A stretch of DNA of 28,039 nt from an uncultured Verrucomicrobia subdivision 3 bacterium (lineage in GTDB: Bacteria; Verrucomicrobiota; Verrucomicrobiae; Limisphaerales; CAMLLE01), in contig CAMLLE010000003.1 in assembly GCA_946480555.1 (NCBI GenBank), positions 1-28,039 of the forward strand, written 5' to 3'. The notes below the pieces were generated by a model, which was given only the letters and a program-made list of their open reading frames with translations, did not search any database and was not told where the DNA came from. Shown here piece after piece: positions 1 to 8,289 of the stretch (the stretch's first letter is position 1; each line of letters begins with the position of its first letter). Made by a program: the position numbers and the translations under genes.

Positions 1-3000
1 AAGGTGCGGTTCGCGCCGAGCGTCAGGTTCGTGGGAAACCGGAAAGCCACGCCATCGAATCGCCAGGTGTTGGTGGGAAACGCGGCGCTGAACAGCGGAA
101 CCGGGTTGGCCGTGTGGTTCAGCAGCTCGATGAACGCGAAGCCATCCGTCCCGGGATGATAATCGATCTCGCTGATCACGACGGGCGCAATCAAAGCTCC
201 GGAATTTGCGGAACCGAGCGTCCGTGAAATTTGCTGCGGATAAAACTCGTCGCCCGCACTATTCACCACCCGGCCGAAACTCACGCCGTTGAAGGACGCG
301 CCAATCTCCGCGCTGTCAGAATAACCGGTCAACGCACCGGCCGTGGTCGCCGAAAACAGATGCACGTCATCGCCCGTGGAGCTCAGGAGAAAACTCGTCA
401 GCGCGCCGGGCGTGGCATTGAAATCGTCTTCGTCAAAGACGACGTACCCGCCAGCCGGGATGCTCGTGTTGTCAGGAATGCGGAACTTCTTCGGCGTGTC
501 CGGTTCGTCCGTCAGATACCAGCCGCCGACATTCACATTGGTGCCCGTGGGATTGAACAGCTCGATCGAATCCTTGTTCGGCGGATCGGTGTGAGCCAGG
601 ACTTCGTTGATCAAGATGGGAGCGATGACAGGAACTGGGTCATCCGCGCCGGGCGATCCACCGGGATTCGTGCTCGCTCGCCAGCGGCTGCCTTTGTCGG
701 GCGCTTGTGAGAGCAACGGATTGACCTGCACGATCGAGAAATCCGCCACGTCCGCTGCGACCGGCCAGGCGGGCCGATCGTCGTAATCCACCGTGAAAAT
801 TGGCGTCCCGAGCGCATGCGAGAGTGTCAGCCGTTCACCTGAATTGTCCAGCTGGCCGGTGAACGTGCCGTTCACTGTCACGCCCGGATACTTTGTCGCG
901 AACGCCGCGGCATTTCTCGCGAGAACGTAGAACTGGCCCGGTCCAAGAACCGTTCCATTCGTGAACGTGAAGGTGATGCCGGTGAACGTAAGGCCCGAAA
1001 GGTTCAGCAAGTTCGTCCCGTTGTTCTTCAGTTCGATGAACTCCAGGTTGTTCCCGACGGTCGCGCCCAGCGCGGGCGGGTTATACATGATCTCCGTCAG
1101 GGTCAGCTTGCTTAAATCCTGCGGCGGATAGAACACCGTTTCGACGAGGGCGCTCCAGTTGCCGTTGTCGTAAACACGCGCCCGCACCACGGTCGGCGCG
1201 TTCACCGGAATTATTCCACTGTAAGCCTCCGCGGTGCCCGCGATGGCGCCGGTGCCATACTCCCGCGGATCGCTGCCATCGATCGTGTAGTAGATCACGC
1301 CAGACAAGTTCGTGTGCGTGATTTCCAGTGCAAAGCCGTTGGTTACAGCACCACCAAACTGGCTGAACTGCGGTGCGCCGGTGGACGGATACAATCCAGC
1401 TGGAACCAGAAGCTCCAGCAAGCGCTGGTTCATCACATTCGGAAACCAGTTCGTATAGAGCTTCTCCAGTTCGACCAGCCAATGCTCGTCGCGCGTCAAC
1501 GTCACTCCCGTTCCGAGATCGCTGTTGATCTGGAATTCGCGTGCATCGCCCCAGCGCGCGGATTCGCCGACCATGGCGCGGTCGATCTGGGCCGCGAGCC
1601 GCTGCAGGCGAACGATGTTGTTGGACGCCGTCAGCACGCCGCCGTTGAACAGGTGCTTGTGAACGCGGTCCCCATACATGCGGCGGAATTCCGGCCAGTT
1701 GCGCAATTGCGAGTAAATGCGCGACGGCATGTGGTTCGCGCTGACGTTCACGCGGTCTTCATCGCGCACCCGGTTCATGGCAATTTCCTGATCCCAGGGC
1801 AGGAAGATCCATTTCGTTGCCGGCAAACCGTTCGTTGGAATTGCCCGGCGATGCGCGCCAAACCAGTTGTGTGGATTGTTGTCCTGAAGCCAGTCGTTTG
1901 CCTGAACTGCCGCGTGCAGCAGCATGTAGTCGATGAGGTTGTCGAGGTCCACCTGTGCGGCCACAGCTTGAAAGGCGGACTCGCTGTTGATGCCGAGATT
2001 CACCTGAGCGATCAGGTTCGTCCAATCCGCTTCGCTGCCGTCCTGGAGTTCGGCTGTTCCGTTCGCGGCACGATCTTTGACGATGTCCCAATCCTTCTCC
2101 AACCCGCCGAGGTGATTCGCGAAAAACGCGGTGTCCATGCGTTCGCTGGGATTGTAGATGCCCCAGTAGAGGCCGTTGACGTAGAGATGCACATGCTGGC
2201 TGCGCGAGGCGAGATGGCCCATCTCGCGCATGGCTTCTCGAACCCAGATGTCGCGCAGGTAAGTGGCATTCTCCGGCCGATAACGCAGCGGGCTGGTCTC
2301 CGTATAGGGCGGAGTCACATTGCTGAACGGATCGTAACGGGTCGTCCAGGTATCCGCCCAGGTGGCGCGCAGGATGATGCCGTCGAACTCGGTCACACCG
2401 CCGCCGAACCAATCGTAGTCCAGCCGCGATGGACCGTAATCGCCTTTGAATTCCAGACGGAACGAATGCTTGGGCGAACGCGCATTATCGCGCCCGGCCT
2501 GGCCGTGCATCTGAATCGCGCAGTTGATTTGAAACTGCGAAACGTTGGTGCCGTCGAACAACTCCGCCGAAGTGGACACCTCGCGCAGCAGCGTTGCATC
2601 AGGATAAATCCCAATCTCCGGGCTCCAGAACTCCGCGTGCGACGACACCAGCGAGAGGGTCGGAATGGATCGCAAGTCGTTCATCAACGTCGGCCCATAG
2701 GTCGGGTGATTCACAATGTTCGGATCCATGCCGTAATCCGCGGGAAAATTCCCCTGCCAGGTCGTTGGGTAGCCTGGTGGGGCGCTGGACTGCTGAAGCA
2801 CCTCGCTCAGGAAAATGTAGGAATGCGTATCGGGAACACTTGGGACGTGATTCGTCAGAAACGCCGCCGCGCGCAGCAGCCGCGTCCCCGGAATCTGAAT
2901 CGGTCCGTTGTAAAGAAACCCGTTCGTGGGAGCTGGCACACTGCCATTCGTCGTCCAATAGATCGACGCTGTGGCCGTCGCCGAGGTGATCGCAACGGCG

Positions 3001-4688
3001 AACGGCGTGGAATAGAATCCGCGATCCACGCTGAATTTCGTGTCGGAAACCAAGCCGAGAAAGCCGCTGCCGTTTTCCGCGCCTGGTGTGGGCGGCTTGA
3101 AGTAGCGCTCGGCTGTGGCGCCGTTGGAGAGCCCTTCAAGCTCGGCACTCACCAGAAAATCGGTGTCGTAGGCGTGCGCGTTGAGTCCGTGAACCGCCAG
3201 CACATTCGCCCCGGTCTGGAGCCAGTTCGCGGCATCGGAAAGCTGGATCACCTCCTCCACCGGCGCCTGTTCGTTTGAGGTGTTCGCCGCCGAGTTCCAA
3301 GTTGGCGAGCCGGGCGAGTTGCGCGAAGCCACGATCTGCCCATTCAGATACACCACCACGCCGTCGTCATAGCGGAGCCGCAACCGCAGACCATGAAACG
3401 CGTTTGGATCCGCCACATTGAACGGAAACCGGATGTAAGCCGTGGCGTTGTTGCTGAGCATGAGCGTGCCGAGCGTGTTGGTCGGCGGATGCGGTGTGAG
3501 CCGTTCCACTTTCAACGCATTGAGAAAAACACTGGTGCCTGAGCTGGCCAGGTCGCGCCTCCCTTGAATGAGCATCGCGCCGGTCGCGGTAGCTGCCGCG
3601 TTGAACATGAAACGGTATTGATCGTTGCTCGTCGGGAGAATGTCCGGATTGAAGGTGTAATTGCTGCGAACCGGAATCCCATTCGCGAACCAGTCAGAAA
3701 CTTTGAGGCTCGAGCTGTCCGCATCGAAGGACCACACCGTCACACGGTGCGTCAGATTTGCAGCGAGCCCGGTCAGGCGCAGATCCAATCCGCCCGTTCC
3801 GGAGCTGGTCTGCGACCGGATGTAATCGCGCAGCAACAGCGATTCGGTGAACGCGCCGCTGTTAAACGGCTGACCGCGCAGCCGGTCGTCATACCCGGCG
3901 CCGGGCGTGTTCGAAAGCGTGATCGTGACTCCGCCATACGTCCGCACCGTGGGCAGGGTTTGGATCGCTGTGCTGGAGCCATTGGAATTGATGACGAACG
4001 AGCTGAATCCCGCCTGCGTTACCGGTCCGGCGGCAGACGAACGATCGTTCACATCAATTGCCAGAATCTGATTCGCACTGAAACCCACGCTGTAGCTCAC
4101 CGGGCTGTTGATTTGCGTCCAGGCGCCATCGTTGAATCCCGCCGCGGTCCAGGAAGTGCCCAGCGCTCCGCTGCCTGGAACGAGCACACGCGCGGATGCG
4201 CCGGAGGCGAGCAAGGATGTGGAAATCGTTTCTGTCTCAATGCCGTAGGAAACATTCTGACGCTGCTTGGGAAACGCAGGTGTGAACGCATGCGATACCG
4301 TTCCGCCCGGTTCCACCAGCGCGAGGTATTCGCCATCGGCATTCAGTTGAAAGCTGGTGTGCAGCGGCGCGCCGGCGGTGGCGCGATTTTTTCCGGACGC
4401 AAAGACGATGAGATAGCCACCGGCCGGCAAGTTCGTTGCCGGGAACGTCCACTTGGCGAGATTTCCCGGATCGTCAGTCATCCGCCAGCCCCCGAGGTTC
4501 ACCGCACCGGGGCCGCGATTGAGAAGCTCCACCCAGCCGGGACTTTCCTGGTCTTCATCGCGGAGGCCGCCGCCATTGTCGGCAAGGAATTCATTGATGA
4601 TCACATCGGCGCGGCTCGAGACCGGCAGGAGCAGCAGGGATGCGGCAGAGAAGAACGCAGCTGTACAACGGGAGATACGAAGTTTCAT
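1..4688 (-). CDS. Secreted CotH-kinase / lamin-tail-domain protein, C-terminus beyond the left edge
   Basis: The frame is open from the ATG at 4688 down to base 1 (about 1562 codons) with no stop, so the end lies outside the window. A signal peptide (about residues 1-27, ending in SSRA) is followed by a lamin-tail domain (28-130, 'VIINEFLADNGG', 'WVELLNRG'). Further on come a PA14/jelly-roll-like region with 'DDGVVVYLNGQIVA', and a chitobiase-C-like domain (about 549-625, 'IYWTTNGSVP'). The CotH kinase region (about 650-1060) has 'HVHLYVNGLYWGIYNPSE' near 830 and 'FLPWDQEIAMN' near 963. A second chitobiase-like repeat (about 1106-1187, 'IYYTIDGSDP') and at least three more lamin-tail domains (about 1193, 1354 and 1500 onward) follow. 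CotH proteins are atypical kinases of secreted or spore-surface proteins; lamin-tail and chitobiase-like modules suggest a cell-surface or extracellular role. The substrate is unknown. The metal-binding WDxD motif of classical CotH reads WDQE here, a form I believe is common in this phylum, so activity is uncertain. Confidence 0.9.
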   Translation of the reverse strand, partial: MKLRISRCTAAFFSAASLLLLPVSSRADVIINEFLADNGGGLRDEDQESPGWVELLNRGPGAVNLGGWRMTDDPGNLAKWTFPATNLPAGGYLIVFASGKNRATAGAPLHTSFQLNADGEYLALVEPGGTVSHAFTPAFPKQRQNVSYGIETETISTSLLASGASARVLVPGSGALGTSWTAAGFNDGAWTQINSPVSYSVGFSANQILAIDVNDRSSAAGPVTQAGFSSFVINSNGSSTAIQTLPTVRTYGGVTITLSNTPGAGYDDRLRGQPFNSGAFTESLLLRDYIRSQTSSGTGGLDLRLTGLAANLTHRVTVWSFDADSSSLKVSDWFANGIPVRSNYTFNPDILPTSNDQYRFMFNAAATATGAMLIQGRRDLASSGTSVFLNALKVERLTPHPPTNTLGTLMLSNNATAYIRFPFNVADPNAFHGLRLRLRYDDGVVVYLNGQIVASRNSPGSPTWNSAANTSNEQAPVEEVIQLSDAANWLQTGANVLAVHGLNAHAYDTDFLVSAELEGLSNGATAERYFKPPTPGAENGSGFLGLVSDTKFSVDRGFYSTPFAVAITSATATASIYWTTNGSVPAPTNGFLYNGPIQIPGTRLLRAAAFLTNHVPSVPDTHSYIFLSEVLQQSSAPPGYPTTWQGNFPADYGMDPNIVNHPTYGPTLMNDLRSIPTLSLVSSHAEFWSPEIGIYPDATLLREVSTSAELFDGTNVSQFQINCAIQMHGQAGRDNARSPKHSFRLEFKGDYGPSRLDYDWFGGGVTEFDGIILRATWADTWTTRYDPFSNVTPPYTETSPLRYRPENATYLRDIWVREAMREMGHLASRSQHVHLYVNGLYWGIYNPSERMDTAFFANHLGGLEKDWDIVKDRAANGTAELQDGSEADWTNLIAQVNLGINSESAFQAVAAQVDLDNLIDYMLLHAAVQANDWLQDNNPHNWFGAHRRAIPTNGLPATKWIFLPWDQEIAMNRVRDEDRVNVSANHMPSRIYSQLRNWPEFRRMYGDRVHKHLFNGGVLTASNNIVRLQRLAAQIDRAMVGESARWGDAREFQINSDLGTGVTLTRDEHWLVELEKLYTNWFPNVMNQRLLELLVPAGLYPSTGAPQFSQFGGAVTNGFALEITHTNLSGVIYYTIDGSDPREYGTGAIAGTAEAYSGIIPVNAPTVVRARVYDNGNWSALVETVFYPPQDLSKLTLTEIMYNPPALGATVGNNLEFIELKNNGTNLLNLSGLTFTGITFTFTNGTVLGPGQFYVLARNAAAFATKYPGVTVNGTFTGQLDNSGERLTLSHALGTPIFTVDYDDRPAWPVAADVADFSIVQVNPLLSQAPDKGSRWRASTNPGGSPGADDPVPVIAPILINEVLAHTDPPNKDSIELFNPTGTNVNVGGWYLTDEPDTPKKFRIPDNTSIPAGGYVVFDEDDFNATPGALTSFLLSSTGDDVHLFSATTAGALTGYSDSAEIGASFNGVSFGRVVNSAGDEFYPQQISRTLGSANSGALIAPVVISEIDYHPGTDGFAFIELLNHTANPVPLFSAAFPTNTWRFDGVAFRFPTNLTLGANRT

Positions 4689-4933
4689 GGTTGGGAGTCG
4701 CCCTGGCATCGGCCGCTGGAATCCATCGCAACGTTCACCCCCAAATCCGATCAGGCGCAAATTTCAGTAAAGGATGCCGGAAGATTGGCATCGGTTACGG
4801 CTCCCGTCAGGTGCGATTCCATGGATTAAATTTTCCCAGCTCGCCAAGCGCGGTGCGGGCTCGGCAACGGACCGGACAGTGGGGTGCGGAAAATGGGGCG
4901 AAGCGGCAACCAGGCCCCGCCTCAAGAGACGTG

Positions 4934-4948
4934 CGGAGCTGCCGCTCC
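4934..4948. repeat. Short palindrome ggagc-n5-gctcc type (possible dispersed repeat)
   Basis: On the plus strand ggagc and gctcc bracket a short loop. The surrounding sequence resembles small intergenic palindromes I associate with this phylum, but only one copy is visible here, so calling it a repeat is inference. Confidence 0.25.
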
Positions 4949-4964
4949 AACCCGAATTCAACGT

Positions 4965-4979
4965 CAGTCCGGAGGACTG
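4965..4979 (-). terminator. Hairpin 13 bases after the GH30 stop codon (weak terminator candidate)
   Basis: On the minus strand the arms CAGTCC and GGACTG flank a TCC loop, a perfect 6-bp stem directly after the GH30 gene. There is no T-run behind it, so intrinsic termination is doubtful. It could instead be a small palindromic repeat, since a longer hairpin with the same TCC loop occurs at 23426-23442. Confidence 0.35.
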
Positions 4980-4992
4980 GAGTTCTGGGTCG

Positions 4993-7900
4993 TTACTTCG
5001 TCAGTCGATAGAACGAGTCTCCTTCGCTCGCTGTGACGGGGATGTTAACCTCCCATTGGCCGTTCACGATTTGCGGCGAAGGTGACGTGACGTTCATCCA
5101 ACTGCCGTCAACAAGGTTCGTCCGCCGCTGCAACTGAAACCCAGCCGCCGCCAACGGCCAGTTGATCGTCAGATTGGAAATCCCGGACACGAAGCTCACC
5201 GCCGGGCTGTCGTCACTCAACAGTGCATTCGGTCCCATCGCATGCGTCGCCGCAATCTCCAATCGTGTCAGCGCCGTTCGATAGATTCGGAACTCGTCGA
5301 ACGTGCCATTCAAATAGGGATCGTTGCCATACTGCGATCGGCCGAAATAATTGTTCGTCGTGCTGCCGAGCTGAAAAGGCCGGAGCGTGATGGCAGAATT
5401 GGTTCCCACTGGAACACCATTCACAAACAGGATTCCCGTGTTTCCGTTCAACGTGACCGCAAGATGATGCCACGCGTTCGCAGACAGGGGACCGGACCCG
5501 GTGATCTGCTGCTCGCCGCCGGCCCCGTTGATCGTGATGGAAAATCGCGGTCGTGAATTGATGCCGTTCTGCGGCGTGAGGAACATGTTCAGCGAAGGGC
5601 CGTTTCCGAAATCGAAGAGGCGTGACCAGTTTGCCACGGTGTTCAGGCGAACCCAGGTTTCAATCGTGAAATTCGTGAGCGTGCTGACGATGCCGGCGGG
5701 CAAACGCACATGCTGTTGGGCTCCAGAACCGATTGCCAGCCAGCCGCCGGAGAGCGTGCCTCCGTTTTGCAGCGCGCCGTTCCAAAACGGCCCTCCCTGG
5801 GAATCGGCCGTGGTTGAACCGCCGGATTCACTGAAGCTGTAGCGATGCACGAGCACCGGCAGCGGCACGGTATCGAATGTCCAGACCGCGCCGGTGTTGG
5901 TGTTGGCTCCAGCAATTGCGTCCACGCGCCAGAAGTAAGTCGTCCCGCCCGCCAGCAGCGGACTGAAGCTGTAGTTGGTGACCGCGCCGCGGTATTCCGG
6001 CGATGTGGTGGTGGCTTGCGCCACGGAGTTCGAACTGGTGCCCAGATAAACGGCATGCGCCAGCGCGTTACTCCCCGGCGTCCAAGTCAACGTCGCTTCA
6101 AACGGCACATTGTTCGCGCCGTTCTCCGGAGCAGGATTCTCCGCCCGGCCCACGGCAACCAACTTGTCGAGCACGATCGTCGTCAGCGATTCCGGCGGCA
6201 GCGTGATTTCAGTTCCGACCGGACCCAACGCTTGGAAGTGATTCGTGCCCGCCGTCTGGTAAACGCTCGACGAATGGAACGGAAATGAGCCGAAGTTCAA
6301 GTCCAGCGTGGAAGCGGAATTTGTGCTTCGATTGATCAAGACAGCCACGACCCGGAGATTATCCGGCGTGAGGTAAGCCGAGAATTTCACGTTCGAATCG
6401 TTGCACGCCGCAGCGATGCGACGGCTGCCCGCCGTGATGTAATAGGAGAAGTGCTTCATCGCCCAGTAGCTCGGCGAGAGCCAGTAGCCGCGCGATTGCG
6501 TCGGGCTTCCGGCCGGTGCATTGGTCCACTGCGCTTGATTCCATGGAAACTCGATCTGCACCAGGCCGCCGTCCGGGCCGGGCCAGATGAGACTCCAGTG
6601 GTTGTAGCCGCTCGCGCGCCCCTCGGTCAGCACGTTGTGAATGAGCGTCGCGGATTCAACCATGTTCGAGACGCCAAACTCCGTCATGAACCTCGGCTTG
6701 GATGGAAACAGATTGGTCGTCGCTCGCAGCGAGTTGACGTAGCCATTCGCGCTGCCGTCCGAACTGCCGTGATAAAGGTGATACGCGACGCCGTAAAAAT
6801 GATTCGCGTTGAGCGTTGGCGCGTAATTCTGAATGACGTTATAGCCGATTCCCACCGGTTCGGGCGCGAGGAATTTCGGCGGCGCAGGCAGATTGGTCAC
6901 CCATTGGTAAGCCGCGTCGAGCGCCTTTGAATAGCTGGCGTAGTTGGTGCCGTTCACCACGCCTTCGTTCGCTCGGAAAATGCACGAATCGTAACTCGCC
7001 TCCCAGTCGGGCTCGTTCTGAATGCTGATCCACGTCGGCGAAATGCCGTTCGAACGATACGCGCGCAGCGAATCGTGCCAATACTTTCCAAACTCATTGT
7101 AGGCAAAGCCGCCGTTGGTGAAGAGCAGCGTGCCGCCATTTCCAACCTCGCCGTTGCTCTTCAGAAATGCGGGCGGCGCCCAGGAACTCATCAGGATCGG
7201 CACGGGCCGCCCAAGCAGCTGGCCCGCCGTCGCTACAATTTCAGTGGTCGGCGGATCGAAGTTGAAGGTGTTCTGGTAACGAAACCAGTTTCCCACGCGC
7301 AGCATCGAGATGTTCAAACCGGCAAACGCATTGGAGAGAATCTCCTGCTTGTACGGATGCGCGGTGATCCAGCCGTTATAGAACGCAATCGCCCCGCCGA
7401 GGCCTTCGATCGTCTGGTGAATCGTCGCCGGATCGATGCTCGCGGCCGGAGACGGCGGCGGTGTTCCGGGTCCGTCCGAATCCAGATCGGCAACGGTGAA
7501 CGTGTAATCGGACCGGCCAAAAACAAACTTGTCGATGTCGAGACCATCTTCACGAGCGCCGATTTGAAATGTCTGCGTCAGATTCCCGGCCGCGACCGTG
7601 AGGCCCGGCTGGCTGGTGAACGAAGTGAGGTTGATCCATTTCCAGACGCCGTTGCCCAGGTTGCCGCCGCCCGTTACGACCTGGCCCGCGTTGTTGAAGC
7701 CGACACCTGCCAATCCATTCACGAAAACCCAATCAGCATCGGTGACCGGCGATTTCACACCAAACCCATTTCCAAAAAACATGCTGTCATCATCAAAGCC
7801 CGCAGAACCAACCCGCACGCGGGCGTAAAGGTGGTACGTGCCAGCGCTGGGAAACGACAGCGTGTAGCTCGCGACGCGGCTGCCGTTTCCAGGATTGCCG

Positions 7901-8112
7901 CTGTTGATGCGATCCGTCGAAACCGAGATGAACTGCACGCCCGCGCTGACACCATTGGTGAAGTGGGCGCCCAGCGATCCGGATTCCGCTTCGAAAGGGA
8001 ATGATGATGCACTCGCCGCAACGGCTGCAAAGAGGCTGAAGGTGGCGGCCAGGGACGTTCTGAGGAACGGCAAAACTGGGCAGGGCAAAACGAAGCGCGG
8101 CTTGAATCTCAT
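4993..8112 (-). CDS. Secreted multidomain glycoside hydrolase family 30 protein
   Basis: About 1039 residues from the chosen ATG at 8112. In-frame ATGs at 8133 and 8163 are possible, but 8112 gives the most normal signal peptide (MRFKPRF..., cleavage after ...VAASA). A CBM6/35-like beta-sandwich (about 34-205, starting 'FEAESG') is followed by a GH30 TIM barrel (about 220-540). The acid/base is Glu367 in 'SIQNEPDW' and the nucleophile Glu478 in 'FMTEFGV'; both are present. Next come the GH30 side beta-domain, an Fn3-like domain (about 645-735, 'PENGANNVPFEATLTW'), a LamG-like domain (about 740-930, 'FTIETWVRLN') and a C-terminal beta domain ending 'SFYRLTK'. GH30 enzymes cleave xylan, beta-1,6-glucan or similar chains; the exact substrate cannot be read from sequence. 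It is the upstream gene of a same-strand pair with the CotH protein and is transcribed divergently from the cytochrome gene. Confidence 0.92.
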   Translation of the reverse strand: MRFKPRFVLPCPVLPFLRTSLAATFSLFAAVAASASSFPFEAESGSLGAHFTNGVSAGVQFISVSTDRINSGNPGNGSRVASYTLSFPSAGTYHLYARVRVGSAGFDDDSMFFGNGFGVKSPVTDADWVFVNGLAGVGFNNAGQVVTGGGNLGNGVWKWINLTSFTSQPGLTVAAGNLTQTFQIGAREDGLDIDKFVFGRSDYTFTVADLDSDGPGTPPPSPAASIDPATIHQTIEGLGGAIAFYNGWITAHPYKQEILSNAFAGLNISMLRVGNWFRYQNTFNFDPPTTEIVATAGQLLGRPVPILMSSWAPPAFLKSNGEVGNGGTLLFTNGGFAYNEFGKYWHDSLRAYRSNGISPTWISIQNEPDWEASYDSCIFRANEGVVNGTNYASYSKALDAAYQWVTNLPAPPKFLAPEPVGIGYNVIQNYAPTLNANHFYGVAYHLYHGSSDGSANGYVNSLRATTNLFPSKPRFMTEFGVSNMVESATLIHNVLTEGRASGYNHWSLIWPGPDGGLVQIEFPWNQAQWTNAPAGSPTQSRGYWLSPSYWAMKHFSYYITAGSRRIAAACNDSNVKFSAYLTPDNLRVVAVLINRSTNSASTLDLNFGSFPFHSSSVYQTAGTNHFQALGPVGTEITLPPESLTTIVLDKLVAVGRAENPAPENGANNVPFEATLTWTPGSNALAHAVYLGTSSNSVAQATTTSPEYRGAVTNYSFSPLLAGGTTYFWRVDAIAGANTNTGAVWTFDTVPLPVLVHRYSFSESGGSTTADSQGGPFWNGALQNGGTLSGGWLAIGSGAQQHVRLPAGIVSTLTNFTIETWVRLNTVANWSRLFDFGNGPSLNMFLTPQNGINSRPRFSITINGAGGEQQITGSGPLSANAWHHLAVTLNGNTGILFVNGVPVGTNSAITLRPFQLGSTTNNYFGRSQYGNDPYLNGTFDEFRIYRTALTRLEIAATHAMGPNALLSDDSPAVSFVSGISNLTINWPLAAAGFQLQRRTNLVDGSWMNVTSPSPQIVNGQWEVNIPVTASEGDSFYRLTK

Positions 8113-8262
8113 GAACAACTGGGGATTGGACATTCGCCCAGAATCTAACGGAACCGGCGTCACAAAGCCACGGCGCAGGCATGGATTTTATAAAGGATCT
8201 GAGCCGTGCTCGTTTCGAGACCGTTTCCCGGGCGTCACGCGAGCGTAACCGGGACCGGCTTT

Positions 8263-8287
8263 GCTGGGGTTTGAACCCGAACCCAGC
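8263..8287 (+). promoter_or_regulatory. Hairpin abutting the start codon of the cytochrome gene
   Basis: In the 177-base divergent gap (8113-8289), the segment gctggggtt...aacccagc forms an 8-bp stem with one bulged G. It ends two bases before the ATG at 8290 and covers the place where a ribosome site would lie. Just upstream, tcccgg (from 8226) pairs with ccggga (8249-8254). This could control translation or be chance; no Shine-Dalgarno sequence is visible in front of either ATG (8290 or 8296). Confidence 0.3.
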
Positions 8288-8289
8288 GA

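Larger units (their letters stand above)
4689..4992. other. Intergenic stretch between GH30 gene and CotH gene, with two small hairpins
   Basis: This 304-base gap separates two genes on the minus strand. No credible gene is seen; short open frames here have no recognisable product. Two perfect small hairpins lie near the GH30 stop (4965-4979 and 4934-4948). No convincing Shine-Dalgarno sequence precedes the CotH ATG at 4688. Confidence 0.6.

Noticed and set aside
1314..3278. 654-codon plus-strand open frame
   Set aside because: It is antisense to the CotH/lamin-tail gene, whose own frame gives clear domains; the plus-strand product has no recognisable motif.
8268..8282. tRNA T-arm-like sequence (gggtttgaaccc)
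   Set aside because: No acceptor stem, anticodon arm or CCA end can be drawn around it; it is part of a simple hairpin.
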